This document shows positions 12,774 through 24,005 of a stretch of 64,000 nt of DNA, piece by piece. The notes beneath the pieces were generated by a model. It saw only the letters and a program-made list of their open reading frames with translations. It did not search any database and was not told the DNA's origin. How positions within the stretch are numbered: the stretch's first letter is position 1; each line of letters begins with the position of its first letter. A program made the position numbers and the translations under genes. The DNA comes from Theobroma cacao (taxonomy: Eukaryota; Streptophyta; Magnoliopsida; Malvales; Malvaceae), in NCBI RefSeq assembly GCF_000208745.1, contig NC_030852.1:31574969-31638968 (forward strand). Direction: 5' to 3'.

Positions 12774-13585
12774 GTTTTGTTTGGGCTGATTTTTTTCAGC
12801 TTATCTATCTTTTAAAAGGCTAAACAAGATTTTGAGAAACTATTAAATTTTTTTTTAAAAGAACATAATTTTTAAAAAAAGAACTTAAAGAAAAACTCCA
12901 AAGAAGAGTTTTCTCTTTTTTTTAAAAAAAAAAATATGTCAGCTTTTCAGAAAATACCTTTCTCTCAATCGATCTTCCTCTCTTCTCCCTCCTTTTGCAA
13001 ATCATCATTTTTCAATGCAAATCGCAATCACTCTCTCCTCTATCTCGATTACGAAAAAAAACAGAAGACCCATTAACAAAATAACAAAATCTGTAGGTGT
13101 TTTTGTTTTTACAAATATTAAGAGAAAAAATGACTTAAAATTCAATATTGTATTCATGTACTAATTAAAGATTTTCTCTCTTATTCACCAAAAAGGATTT
13201 TAATATCAAATACATTGTTTCTTTTTTTCTCTTTTTTCTTGGATATCATGGTCCAATTGCTTACTAGATCAACAAAATTCTAATATTATTACTGTTATAT
13301 AAAGTTTGAGAATTGTTCTATTTCTGTATGAATTTTTTTATTTTACCATCTAAAATCACATATGAGCTCGAAGCAAATTTATTTCATTTTTATTTATTAA
13401 GTGATTGAAGATGTCATAAATACGTTTATAATAAATTTAACCAAAATTAGAGTTTATATAATTTATTTTACCAAACAACTTATCAAACAACTTTAATTTA
13501 ATTTTAAAAACTATTATAAAATGTTATTAGTTTTCATAAGAGCTTCAAATAACTTTTAAACTAAGAAAAAGCTCAGCCAAATAGG
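12774..13585. mobile_element. Candidate non-autonomous DNA transposon with hAT-like ends
   Basis: The left end (tttgtttgggctgatttttt, near 12776) and the reverse complement of the right end (cctatttggctgagcttttt, near 13565-13585) form imperfect terminal inverted repeats. They are of the 'tttggctgagcttttt' kind common in plant hAT-type MITEs. The flanks share taggac and acactaa phrases (12762-12772 and 13585-13600), but I cannot fix one exact 8-bp target duplication. The interior is non-coding and AT-rich. Family assignment rests on end similarity only. Confidence 0.45.
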
Positions 13586-13720
13586 CTAGGACTACACTAA
13601 CATCCTATTTCTTAATTACTTAACCTTGTTGAATTTAGAAATGGTTGGTTTGGGCACATAAATGCCATTATTTTTCTTATATTTCTTTTCTCTCCCCTTA
13701 AATGGATAAAAAATTTAAGG

Positions 13721-14434
13721 GTTTATATTTGAAATGCTGATAGTGTATAATTTCTATATATTATTAGCTCACAAAAATGATGTCACCTTATTAGTGAGGT
13801 AAAATTAAAAATTGTTAAAGATTTAAAATTAAATATTAAAAGTTTGTTATTGATTAATTGAACAAAATATAAATTATTTTCATTTTTCTCTCCAAAATCT
13901 CTTTCACCATTTTTAGGTTTTTTTTCTTGTTTAGGAGAGAGAAATTGCTAAAACTTAAGAGAGATTGAGGAATTTGGTAAGGGATTTCGAGTTTTTGTTG
14001 AAAGAATAGGAATTTAAATCAAAACACCACATATCTTTGAAACACAAAGAGAGAAATTGTTGAAACCTTAAGAGAGATTGAAGAATTTGGTACATGAATT
14101 TTGGATTTTTGTTGAAATAATAGGAATTCAAATGTAGAAATTACTTAAAAAATATATTACGAAAGTCAAAAGGTAAAAATTAACTTGAAATCTTTAATTA
14201 TCTTATTGCTCTTGAAATTGTATAATTTTGCCAAACTTAATTTTGATGAAAAGAAGAAAAAGAGAAGAAAACGATGAAATTGGAGAAAGATAAGAAAGGA
14301 GAACAAGAAAAGAAGAGTTTGAGAGAGAAATTTTTTTATTATTTTTTATGTATTTTTCTTCATTAATGAAGTGGTAACATTGGATGAGCTGATTGTGTAC
14401 GGAAGTTATACACTGTTAATACATCAAATATAAA
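13721..14434. mobile_element. Candidate long-TIR element (about 0.7 kb)
   Basis: The left 70 bp contain tttatatttga, then agtgtataa(t/c)ttc, then (t/c)agctca, then gt(c/t)acc. The same series appears in inverted order at the right end (about 14365-14434). The inverted repeats are about 70 bp and imperfect. The flanks are similar AT-rich sequence (aaaatttaa left, aaaatttat right), which could be a 9-bp Mutator-type target duplication. The interior is AG-rich and non-coding, with an internal repeated phrase near 13935-13990 and 14045-14120 (agagagaaatt..gaaac(c)ttaagagagattga). Confidence 0.55.
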
Positions 14435-15588
14435 TTCAAAATTTATTTATGATAAACTAAAAAACAATACATTTACCATATTAATCATTGAAAAATGTCT
14501 TTTTAAGTAAAAAAATACAAGATCATATAAACACAAGAAATGTTCATGAGTCGGGGGTTTGAACCAAGCCTTTGGAGCCTCAGAGCATGAGAGATAAGTT
14601 CAGGTCCTCGTGAACCTGATAATCAATTATGAAAATAATAAAAACCATTTCAATAATATTAAATAAAATTGTGTTATTTATTTAAATAATAATAATTTTC
14701 AAGTCGACCACAACCAACACACAGCTTAAAATTTTTAACACAAGATCACTTAAAACAACTCGACCCTTGAACAATATTCTCAAACCAAACTAAGGTAACA
14801 AGACCAGGCCTCCAAGGTTATAAGTGTTGAAAAGGCTCAACATCGTGGGGAAGATGTGGCGGAGAATTCAACAGACGTTTATAATACGAAAAGAAAGTAA
14901 TATTACAGAATGAGGCTCATCGATAATACAAGAAAGAAGAAACTTCTTCCTTTCTTGGTTGTAGTTATGACATTAATGGGACCTCATATGCACATTAATT
15001 CCATGCAAATTTCTTTGTTTTGGTCAGGATATACGTATGATTCAGTCCAAGCCTTTTTTTTTTGTCCCTGTTATTTGACCAATGGCAGCTGATATGTCAC
15101 ATTATCAAGATCTATTTGTTTGTTTTTCTTGATCACCACAAAATAAAAGAAATTTGTTTATTGATTCAGCTTAGAACGTACAGTGAAAGTGGTCTGTTGA
15201 TTCCTAGAGAACAAAGAATATTTCCATGAGAGTTTTCTTCTTTAATTTTTATAAGGTGTAGAAATTTTGCAGAAGACAAACAAATAAAACAGGAGGGGGG
15301 AGGGGGGGTCAAACATTAATAATGCTGATAATAAACAGTGTAACCAAGGAGGAATCGCTAGGAATTTTATTCTCAAATTTTCATTTTATAATTCTTTGTA
15401 TCTTTCAGCTCCTCAAAGAGAAAGACCTAAATCTTATTCTCTCCAACATTGCATTGCTTTAAAATCATAAGTAAATTACCTTCAACAAAACACATAATCA
15501 AATCAAATCATTGTAAAAGGAAAAAAAAAAAAAAGAGACAGAATCACACACAGAGCAACGGTAAATTTGCATAGCAAAAAGCATGAAA
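14435..15588. other. Intergenic DNA downstream of the BAHD gene
   Basis: No gene seen. A short stretch of more balanced composition at 14545-14625 contains gggtttgaacc, resembling a Pol III B box, but I found no matching A box. The part next to 15589 is presumably the 3' UTR of the minus-strand acyltransferase. Confidence 0.45.
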
Positions 15589-16923
15589 TCAAGCATAAAT
15601 GCTGGGGTTGGGAGTAGCATATTTCAGGAGCTCTTCATTTTGTTCAAATAAGGCCATTTCTTCTTCATCCAAAGTCAAGAGAGCTTCAATTCCATCTCGA
15701 GATCTTGTGTCGGCCAGAGCAATTGTGTTGCTCACCAATTTGTTTATACTGACATGCCATAGCGGCTTTCCCCACCCAAAATCGGTGTCATATAAGGGGA
15801 ACTTGCACCAACTTGAACACTTGTAAACGGTCATTTCTCTGTTGTTCCTGAAGAATTCTCCTCTCTCCTTCAAGGCCCCCATGATTGCCAAAGGAGCCGC
15901 TTCGCCTCTGAACATATTAGCCTTGGTGTTGTTGAATTCGATGAAGGATTTTCTCATCTGAATCACAAGTTCAGGTAGCTCCAAGTCTTTCTCTTCATGT
16001 GCAAGCACCATAAATGGCCATATAAAGTTCCCAATAGCAGTTTCGGGTAACGGTGGAGACATCCTTTTGCGCAAATTGACAGCTTGAAACAATGCCGTTG
16101 GCCCGAATGACCCTGTTTTTTGTTTCTTACAAGCCACGGCGCATTTCCATAACAGTGCCAACACCACCTCCACCCGAGAGGGGTGGCTTGGCATCTCGTT
16201 TTGAAATTCCTGATCGACTTTAGCCTTCAATTCCGCAATCTTTGATGCACTAAACACAAATCTCCTCAGCACAAACTTTTCAGCAGCAATATTCAGAGAT
16301 GCAGACATGGCAGATAGTTCATCTCTAGGTGCCAAAAATTTTTCTCCGATGAGGTCAGGGGTCACGGGGTCACTTAGTCCGCGACAAACCGCTGTCCAGC
16401 TTTGGAGGAGAGTAAGCAGTGCTGATACATCAGCGAGCTTGTGAGTGAGGGAGAGACTAATCGCCACACCACCGCAAGTAAAGCTAGTTAACTGAACGAT
16501 AAACATGGCACCATTGGACAATTCCATGGTTTTGGTATCTGTAGTAGGTAAGAAATGGTCCATTAGATTAAACTCAGGTTGGTTGAGGAACTCAGATAAT
16601 TGGATGTTGACTTTGGCTTCGGCGAAGAAAGCACCCTCGTCGTTACAATCAATGGTAGCAGCGTCCTGAAGACGTCCGCCCAGCGGGTAGAAGAGCGAGA
16701 GCGTCTTGGAAATCGATTCCTGAAGGAGCTGGGATTTCTCGGAGAAGTCATCACCTATGGAATCCATGGTGTTGCTAGAAGGGTAGAAGAAGGTCATGTT
16801 GCCATGGACGGCAGGGGAGAGTTGATCCAGAAGAGATAGCTTGAAGGTTTTCAAGTCGGAAGGAGTTGGGGTGGAAGGTTTGATGGTTTGCCTGGAAACG
16901 ATTTCAGACTTGATTTCGATCAT
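15589..16923 (-). CDS. BAHD-family acyltransferase
   Basis: An intronless 444-aa protein. BAHD enzymes are cytosolic and transfer an acyl group from acyl-CoA to an alcohol or amine of a specialised metabolite. The catalytic HxxxD motif is HKLAD (161-165) and the structural DFGWG motif lies at 381-385. NLRKRM (283-288) and PLGGRL (80-85) also fit the family. The overall pattern resembles the vinorine-synthase/alcohol-acetyltransferase clade. The frame is open for 65 codons upstream, but the MIEIKSEIV start at 16923 matches the family N-terminus and follows a TATA box by about 75 bp, whereas the upstream extension is low-complexity. No lesions are visible, so it is probably active. Acyl donor and acceptor cannot be read from sequence. 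Confidence 0.9.
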   Translation of the reverse strand: MIEIKSEIVSRQTIKPSTPTPSDLKTFKLSLLDQLSPAVHGNMTFFYPSSNTMDSIGDDFSEKSQLLQESISKTLSLFYPLGGRLQDAATIDCNDEGAFFAEAKVNIQLSEFLNQPEFNLMDHFLPTTDTKTMELSNGAMFIVQLTSFTCGGVAISLSLTHKLADVSALLTLLQSWTAVCRGLSDPVTPDLIGEKFLAPRDELSAMSASLNIAAEKFVLRRFVFSASKIAELKAKVDQEFQNEMPSHPSRVEVVLALLWKCAVACKKQKTGSFGPTALFQAVNLRKRMSPPLPETAIGNFIWPFMVLAHEEKDLELPELVIQMRKSFIEFNNTKANMFRGEAAPLAIMGALKERGEFFRNNREMTVYKCSSWCKFPLYDTDFGWGKPLWHVSINKLVSNTIALADTRSRDGIEALLTLDEEEMALFEQNEELLKYATPNPSIYA

Positions 16924-16996
16924 TTTTCCTTCGTTTTTTTGTCTCTCGTCTATGCTCTTTGATCTTGGGTCAAAGTGACACTCATTCCCTGCCTCG

Positions 16997-17003
16997 TTAT
17001 ATA
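16997..17003 (-). promoter_or_regulatory. TATA box of the BAHD gene
   Basis: The minus strand reads TATATAA, about 75 bp upstream of the chosen ATG (16923). It lies inside the longer upstream open frame, which supports starting translation at 16923 rather than at 17118. Confidence 0.5.
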
Positions 17004-17009
17004 GATGTA

Positions 17010-19700
17010 GGAAAATTTTCTTTAACTTCGGATATAGATTTTCTGCTCGAGCAAGTGAATCCTGTTTCCTTGCATACCTAGCAATAAAGAAATAATAAAT
17101 CCAAAAAAAAAAAAACAAAAAACAAAAGAATAGTACTTAATTAGTACATAACAGGAAAAAGTCCAAGGTTTTGGGAGCTCTGATTGGACCGTTGAAGTTT
17201 TCTCCTCTAATACTACTTAGTAAACTCAACTAACCCTTTAATTTATTCTGTTCAAATTGTTTCCGCCGGTGTGAATAAACAATGTTCGTTGTTTTTGATT
17301 GCTTGAAATTGAACTCGATCCCCCATCTCGATTTCGATGTATTAAGCTGATCTGCTCCTTGTTGATAATCATTAAAAAAACCCCACGATAAGACAGAAAA
17401 TAATAATATTACATAAAATTTCAAGGTCAAATAGTTTTACGTTGTTGATTGGTGATTAAATATTCTTTAAAAATTAATATACTATCACTTACGTATGCAG
17501 TAACTATATTCATATTAACATAACTCAATTTTTAAATTAAAATTTTCACTTTCTAAACAATCAATAAAAAAGAAAAATTATATAACTTTTGTCTCGTTGA
17601 ATTCATTTATATATATAATAACTTTCAATATGTGTTGCGTTTAGATTTGTTAGATTTATTATTATAACAAGGATAAATCAAGATATGTGAATGGTAAAGA
17701 GAGTTAAGTGTAAATCAAGTTTGACTAACCAACAAAGTAAACAGCCTAGTAGTTTGTGAACACAACTTCCTTACTAAATTTGGTGAGACTAAGGTCGTAT
17801 TATTTGGATCTCGCTTGGCTTGAAGAAATTCATGAGGAACCTACCTAATTTTTCCTTCGAAAAAAGCTTGACCCTTTGCAGTTTGATTGTCAATATATAT
17901 AATATATATTGTTCATATCTCTTTCAATTCCTATCAATGGTTTTAATTTGAATGTTTACCGGTATTTAAAAATTGATTATTTCGTTCTTGAGTTCTTTCT
18001 TCTTCTTTTTTCTTTTAATATATGCCAGTCTATAGCCTATTCTCTTAAGCAATTGACTTGTTATAATGTATCTGATCTTGGACTTATAAACTGAACCATG
18101 GAGAGGAAACTATCACGGCGATCTTTCTTCTCGTGTTCATCCATTGAAAATTTTGCAAAGGAGGCTGCCACCGTTGAACATCTGTGTTTTCTTGAAGTTT
18201 TGTATAATGACCTTAGGCAGCATGAGATTAATTGCACGAAATTTGTGAACCCCAATAAACCCCCAAATTTGTGTGTGCTAATTGTAAATTACAATTATAA
18301 TTCAACAGCCTCTGCATAACTCAATGTAATTGAGAAGAACAGGAGGATCTTGACCCACAAGCTTTGCAGCCTTGAAATCAATGGTCCAATCAAAGTAATA
18401 GCCAGCTTTGGGCTTTGGTCCAATCAATTCTGTATTTTTTTTTTCCAGTTTTTGGTTACAACTTTCAACTGCAGAGTCTTGCTCAAATTTCCCAAAACTA
18501 AACTTCCAAAAGGAAGAAAAAAATGAAAAGTTAAGACAATGGGAAAATAATCGCCAGAGGAGTAGTGCTGTCAAAAATGAGAACATAAAGAAATGTTCAA
18601 CAGAGACATGTTGCTAGGATTGTGACATGGAGAATTGATCCAGATGTTATCTGTTGCCTAATTGATAACAATATGCTCAACCTTGGTGGGTGATAGATAG
18701 TGATGATGCAAATAGCAAAAAGCAGAGATGGATAGTGGCCTCTTTACTAGGGAGAAAGACAAGAAGAGAAACCAATAATTCACCGGATCTGACCTAAATT
18801 CCTCATTCATACTTGATAAGCGAATGACTCAGTCGGTAGATAACTAGTGCAGCAGAGCAAACGAGAACAACGTTTTCGAGCAATGATTGGGTTAAAATAT
18901 CTCACTACCTATAAACACTAGAGATAAACAGAAAGCCTAATGCCTCATGATATGCAAGTGCTAATGTCACAGAATCATTTATAAATCTAATCTGATGAGA
19001 TATGCAGCTTCTATATTTATAAAGATACACTAACATGAGATAGATAAGATACTGCACATAAAAAAATTTTGGTCCCAATCAACTAAGTGCCCGCTAGGGC
19101 TCGATCAAGATGTCAATAGATTTTAGGACCAAAAAAAATAATATAAAACAAAAACAGAGGAAACTGGTGCATCAAGTGTCAGGATGAAAACAGCTGGTAC
19201 CTTAGAAGACCATCAGATTCACAACTAGTGGAATCTGCTTAGTTTGAACACATCCTTTACATATGTCCAACTGTTTTTGCAAAAAGCACACCTAGGATAA
19301 AGCTAGAGCTACCAGGTAATGCTAGCAATCAAGAGGGAAAAACAGACATACTGCAAGGACCAATGCTACCGAAGTAAAGGAATCTGGTCAGCTCAATTGC
19401 TTAAATGAAACAAAGAGCATAAAATCTTAACTCTAAGAGCAAATTCAGGAACATACTGCATCTTGCAAGACCAATTGACACCTGTTCAATGCAAAGAACA
19501 AGCAAGAAGAATGAACCAAGAGACTGGAAAAGTACATAAATTCTGTCAAGTAAAGAAAATACATCTTTCACTTTGATCACAACATGGTCTGTACAGAAAT
19601 ATGTTCCCTTATTTACACTGCCATAGAGAGAATCACATGCAAAATAACCCAACATAAGGAGCAAAATCACACAACAGAAAGTTCTACAAAACATCTAATG
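17010..19700. other. Intergenic DNA, no gene confirmed
   Basis: 17010-18060 is AT-rich with nothing recognisable. At 18061-18590 both strands have short overlapping open frames (60-94 codons). One minus frame (18302-18586) ends in a plausible peptide (FDWTIDFKAAKLVGQDPPVL), but no domain or splice context supports it. 18600-19700 is non-coding in all frames apart from a 97-codon minus frame at 19401-19694 without family resemblance. Part of it is probably the 3' UTR of the gene ending at 19740. Confidence 0.4.
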
Positions 19701-19739
19701 CCACTGTAACAAAATTTTCCATTACAATTTTATTCATCG

Positions 19740-19982
19740 CTAATCCACATGGTTCCCAACAACTGGAGGCACTTCAGCATCAGGAGACTGTGCATAGGAT
19801 ATAGAAATCAGTTCAGACCTATATTTTTCAGCTCCATCAGCATTTGCCACTGCAACCCCATTTGCACTGTCTATATTTTTAGATGCATGATCAACAGTAT
19901 CTGGCACAGAATAAGATATTGCGATAAGTAACTCGCGGGCTAGCTCCTGAGAAACCTTGTCAGAAGATACTTTACTATCCAT
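19740..19982 (-). CDS. Small acidic plant protein of unknown function (80 aa)
   Basis: The frame starts MDSKVSSDKVSQELARELL and ends at a TAG near the sequence GNHVD. It contains EKYRSELISISYAQSPD, the kind of short conserved block seen in small uncharacterised plant proteins. I do not recognise a function. Support for a real gene: a polypyrimidine tract and a TTGCAG acceptor (minus, about 20001) sit 15-20 nt before the ATG, as expected for a 5'-UTR intron. The composition is coding-like (balanced, acidic), unlike the surrounding DNA. The 5' UTR exon may lie near 21480-21700, which is GC-richer. The intron then contains a tandem duplication (20201-20632). No signal peptide or membrane segment is visible. 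Confidence 0.55.
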   Translation of the reverse strand: MDSKVSSDKVSQELARELLIAISYSVPDTVDHASKNIDSANGVAVANADGAEKYRSELISISYAQSPDAEVPPVVGNHVD

Positions 19983-20200
19983 ATAATGTCAATCTTCTCC
20001 TGCAATTGAAAACCCACATTTAATCTGATTCTTATTAAAGAATAAGGAAATTCCAGAAGTTAACAAACAGGATGCTGCAGAGATGAAAGAATAATGCACC
20101 ACTAAATAGACTCCTGCCATTTGAGGTATCATGTTGGCCATTTAGTTAAATATATATATATAAGACATGTTTCATATATTGACCCTACATAACGTTGCCA

Positions 20201-20632
20201 GCAAAAACAATTAATTTGGAGTTAGCACAGCATATGCAACAACTGCATATGTGATGCTTGCATTGTTCAGGCTGAGAGGTGAACCAGAAGGTCCTATAGC
20301 GGTTGTGTATTACTGTCATTTCTTTCTCCCATCATCATCGTATTCCCCAGAGCTAGTGGCTTATCTATTCACGGTATAATTGATTTGGATACCAAACAAA
20401 AGTATATTATATATGATCAGCAAAAACACTAAATTTGGAGTTAGGACAGCATAAGCAACAACTGCATATGTGATGCTTGCATTGTTCAGGCTGAGAGGCG
20501 GATCAGGTCCTATAGTGTTTGTGCACAACTGTCATTTCTTGCTCCCATCATCATCCTAATCCCCAGAGCTAGTGGCTTATCTATTCACATTATAATTGAT
20601 TTGGATACCAAGCAACAGCATATTATATATGA
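20201..20632. repeat. Tandem duplication, about 219-bp unit, two copies
   Basis: Copy 1 (20201-20419) and copy 2 (20420-20632) align nearly end to end. Both share gcaaaaac(a), then tttggagttag, then catatgtgatgcttgcattg, then cccagagctagtggcttatc, then ttgatttggatacca. Copies differ by scattered substitutions and small indels (for example a six-base loss in copy 2 after 'aggc'). They lie in the probable 5'-UTR intron of the gene at 19740-19982. Confidence 0.9.
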
Positions 20633-23600
20633 ATTTTTTTAGACAAAATTTTCATTTCGACACTTCATTCCAACCTAGGACATCTTTGTAATTCAAACAA
20701 CTAGAACAACCTTTACATAATCATTCTACATTTGCTAGCTAGCATTTCATATATGACTCGAAAGAAGACCTGTAGAAGACCTAAAAGCCTCATTAACTCT
20801 TGACTTCATAGTTCAAAATGCCTATTAGTGTGCTATATCTCACTAATAGAATCATCATGCAGAATCATATGTTTCACACAAACACCAAAACATTGGTCAC
20901 AGAGTCTATTATAGCACTAAGTAAGGTATCATCAGATAACAAGTTCAGCTACACACAATTCATTATCAAGGTGTCAATAGAGCGTGTATACAAAGGAACT
21001 AGGATAACCAGAATTTCTAAAATTTGTAAGCATGAAATTTCAAAACCAAAAAATAAAAAACAAAAAAATCATGGCATGGCAAGGAAAATAAAGGAATTTT
21101 CAGGAGAAGACATTCCAAGAGTCACATGCTAAAAGCTTTTCCTCAAAGCAAATAACAGAATCTAAACCTAAAATTACAGTCAACATATTTCCCAACAGAC
21201 ATAAATTTCAATATATCATGTTATACAAACTAAAACTTGAAAACAACAGGTCAAAGAGCAATTTATTGATAAAAAGAACATGGGTTCAAATTCCTGGAAA
21301 TACCCATATTTGTAATCCCATTAAGTTCTCAATTTTTCAGTCAGTCAGGAAAACCCGCCCTCCTCACTCCCCTTCAAAAAAGAAACGGCTCTTTCATTTT
21401 TCAATCCCATAGCAGAAAAATTATTATTTTATTTAAACTTTTTCATGGATCGGAGAAAAAACAATCAAACATAGAGGTTCATGGAATTTAAAAAGAAGAA
21501 AAAAAGCCCCTTTTCCGCCGATTCCTAGGGGTTTCCGATGAACCAAACGGGCAGAAACAGATAAGGTGAACAGGGAACACTAATCCTTGGATCAGCCAAT
21601 AGAAAAAATTAAAAAAAATTAAAAAAGAAAATCAGAAATGAAATTATGTAAAGGGTGTAAATCGTAAAGCAGGAATCGCAAAAATCGCACCTTTTTTGTC
21701 TGTAAAAATGGATAATTTGACCGTGCACTGGACAAGTCCTTCAATTTCTGGTTTTAAATAAATAAGAAGCTTTTAATCTACTCTTTTTTCGTAAAATTAC
21801 ACTTATACCCACATAGGATCAATATATTTACTTCTTAATTATTCACGGAATATAGATATTTTATTATTTTGTGCTACCAGTCCGCAACAAACGGTCTTTT
21901 TATTCGAAAGTTACCGCAACTAGCCGTCTAACACAGTTCATTAATTATATTTTTGACATATTACTTAAAAAGTTTTTGAATTATTTAAAAGAACTTTTAA
22001 AAACTCTTTTTTTTATTGTATTCAGTCCAATTTTAATATTTTTATTTTAATTTAAATAAATTTTTATAATTAACAATTAATTACTTATTATTAGTTAAAA
22101 TATCATTTATTATGTTATAACATGTACATGTTATATGTTATATTGACATGATATAATTATATGATTACATAATATTAATAATAATTAATTATAAAAAATT
22201 ATTTAATTTAAAATAAAAATATAAGATTTGATTGAATATAATAAAAGAATAAAAATTTATTATAAATTTTTAAAAATAATTTAAGAGTTTCTAAAAGCAT
22301 TATGTTTATATTTTTTATTTTAAAAATAAAAAAAATTAATTTTATATTTTCAATTCAAAGAATTATTATTTTTGCCTAATAGTTATTGTTCTTTTCATAA
22401 CTGTTTTAACTTTTTTTGTGCATAAGACCTGGATGTTTCGGTTTAATATATTAGACTAGGTGAGCCAAAAAAGTCTTTTGAAATTAACAAACATAACTCT
22501 TCCGGAGGAGTTGTACCCAAAAGGCAATTTTACGTCAAATTTGTAAGACAATCGACACCTTTTTTTTTTATCTTTTTAAAAAATATATAGAATTTTCATC
22601 ACTCACCCTTCCTCTATCAAGACAAGATAGTCATGCACTAATGCAATATAAGGATGATTTTGATTAATACCCTCTTTTCAAAAATTTGACCACCATTGTT
22701 GCATCAAATTCGACCACCAATTGCTGTATCTGCAGACTCTTAGCAAGTAATAAACCTTCTCTGATGTCTAATAACTCAATAGTTAAACTATATATAATTT
22801 CAATATTTTAACTTTACTTTTTGTCAACTGTGTCTATCCTTATCTCTTTTGGAAGTTTATTGAGTCATATATAATTCTTTGATGTAAAACGTAATTAAAA
22901 CTCTTTTTTCTCTCTTAATTAACAAATGGATAAGTATCGTCTCGTGCACTTGTGGTCAAATTCCAACGACAATTGCTCTTAATTTTTTAATTAAAATTTA
23001 CTAACTTAAACATTCAATTGCAACAAGTTTTTTAAAAAGACATTCCCACTATTAAAATTTGTATTTTTAATTTTTTTAGGATAAAATTTTAAATAATTGT
23101 TACACCCTCTATCCCTTTTCTTTGTTCATTTTTTATTTTTAAATGTCTTAAAATAATTTTTTTGGACACATAATACTCATTTTTTATACTATATAAATTT
23201 ATTTTTCATCATTTTTTTTAATTTTGCATATTAAAATTCATCAAACGTACATATTTTAAAAAAAATTCAAATTTTAATAAAATATATCAAAATTAAAATT
23301 TTTATCTTAATTTACCTAAGTAAAGAGAATATATTTTTTAAATACCAAAATTATAGTAGGGATTTTGAGGTCAGAACCCATGTTAAAGGTCCCACATAGT
23401 GTTACTGAACCTAGCCCAAAAACTCTCTCAAAAGTCATGGGTTATTTATTAAGCACTAAGCAAGGGCATCTTTGAAGTTGTTCGGGAACATATTTGTTCT
23501 TGATGAAATTGGTTGAAATAAGGAAACATTTTGTAACAATGACTGAAGAATTTTCCAGTTGGTATACATTCCAAATGTTAGGTTGTTTCTTCTGCTCCTT

Positions 23601-24005
23601 TGATTTAATATTCCGATTGCTACAAATAGGTTTAACATATTCCAATTGACAATATTTGTGAAATCCGAATTCTTTGTTTTCTTGAACACTCCCTCAATTT
23701 CTTCTGATTCTTGATGCCAGACAAAGTCTGCATATTCTAGCCAACCAGGAATATATAGATGCCAACAATTTCGTTAATCCCTTCCCATTTAATAACTTTT
23801 ACCTACAAATAACCAGATATTTTAACTATATATTTATTTCTTATACGTTAAGATTTATAAAAAAAAAATTAACGACAGCTCATTTTGTATAAATATGTAG
23901 ATTTATCTCAATCCAATGAATAATATCTTTCTTTATCTAATTAACATGATAATGACCAAAAATTTATTAAAGAATAAACATTGTGGATTGTTTATGATTT
24001 TTATT
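20633..24005. other. AT-rich intergenic DNA
   Basis: 21480-21700 is GC-richer and may hold the promoter and first exon of the minus-strand gene above. 21235-21400 contains gggttcaaattcc, a B-box-like phrase that might mark a SINE relic. 21780-23350 is very AT-rich with no coding potential. 23400-23760 has two overlapping short minus frames without family resemblance. Confidence 0.4.

Noticed and set aside
16924..17118. 65-codon N-terminal extension of the BAHD frame
   Set aside because: Low-complexity start, no family match and overlap with a TATA box; the downstream ATG gives the standard BAHD N-terminus.
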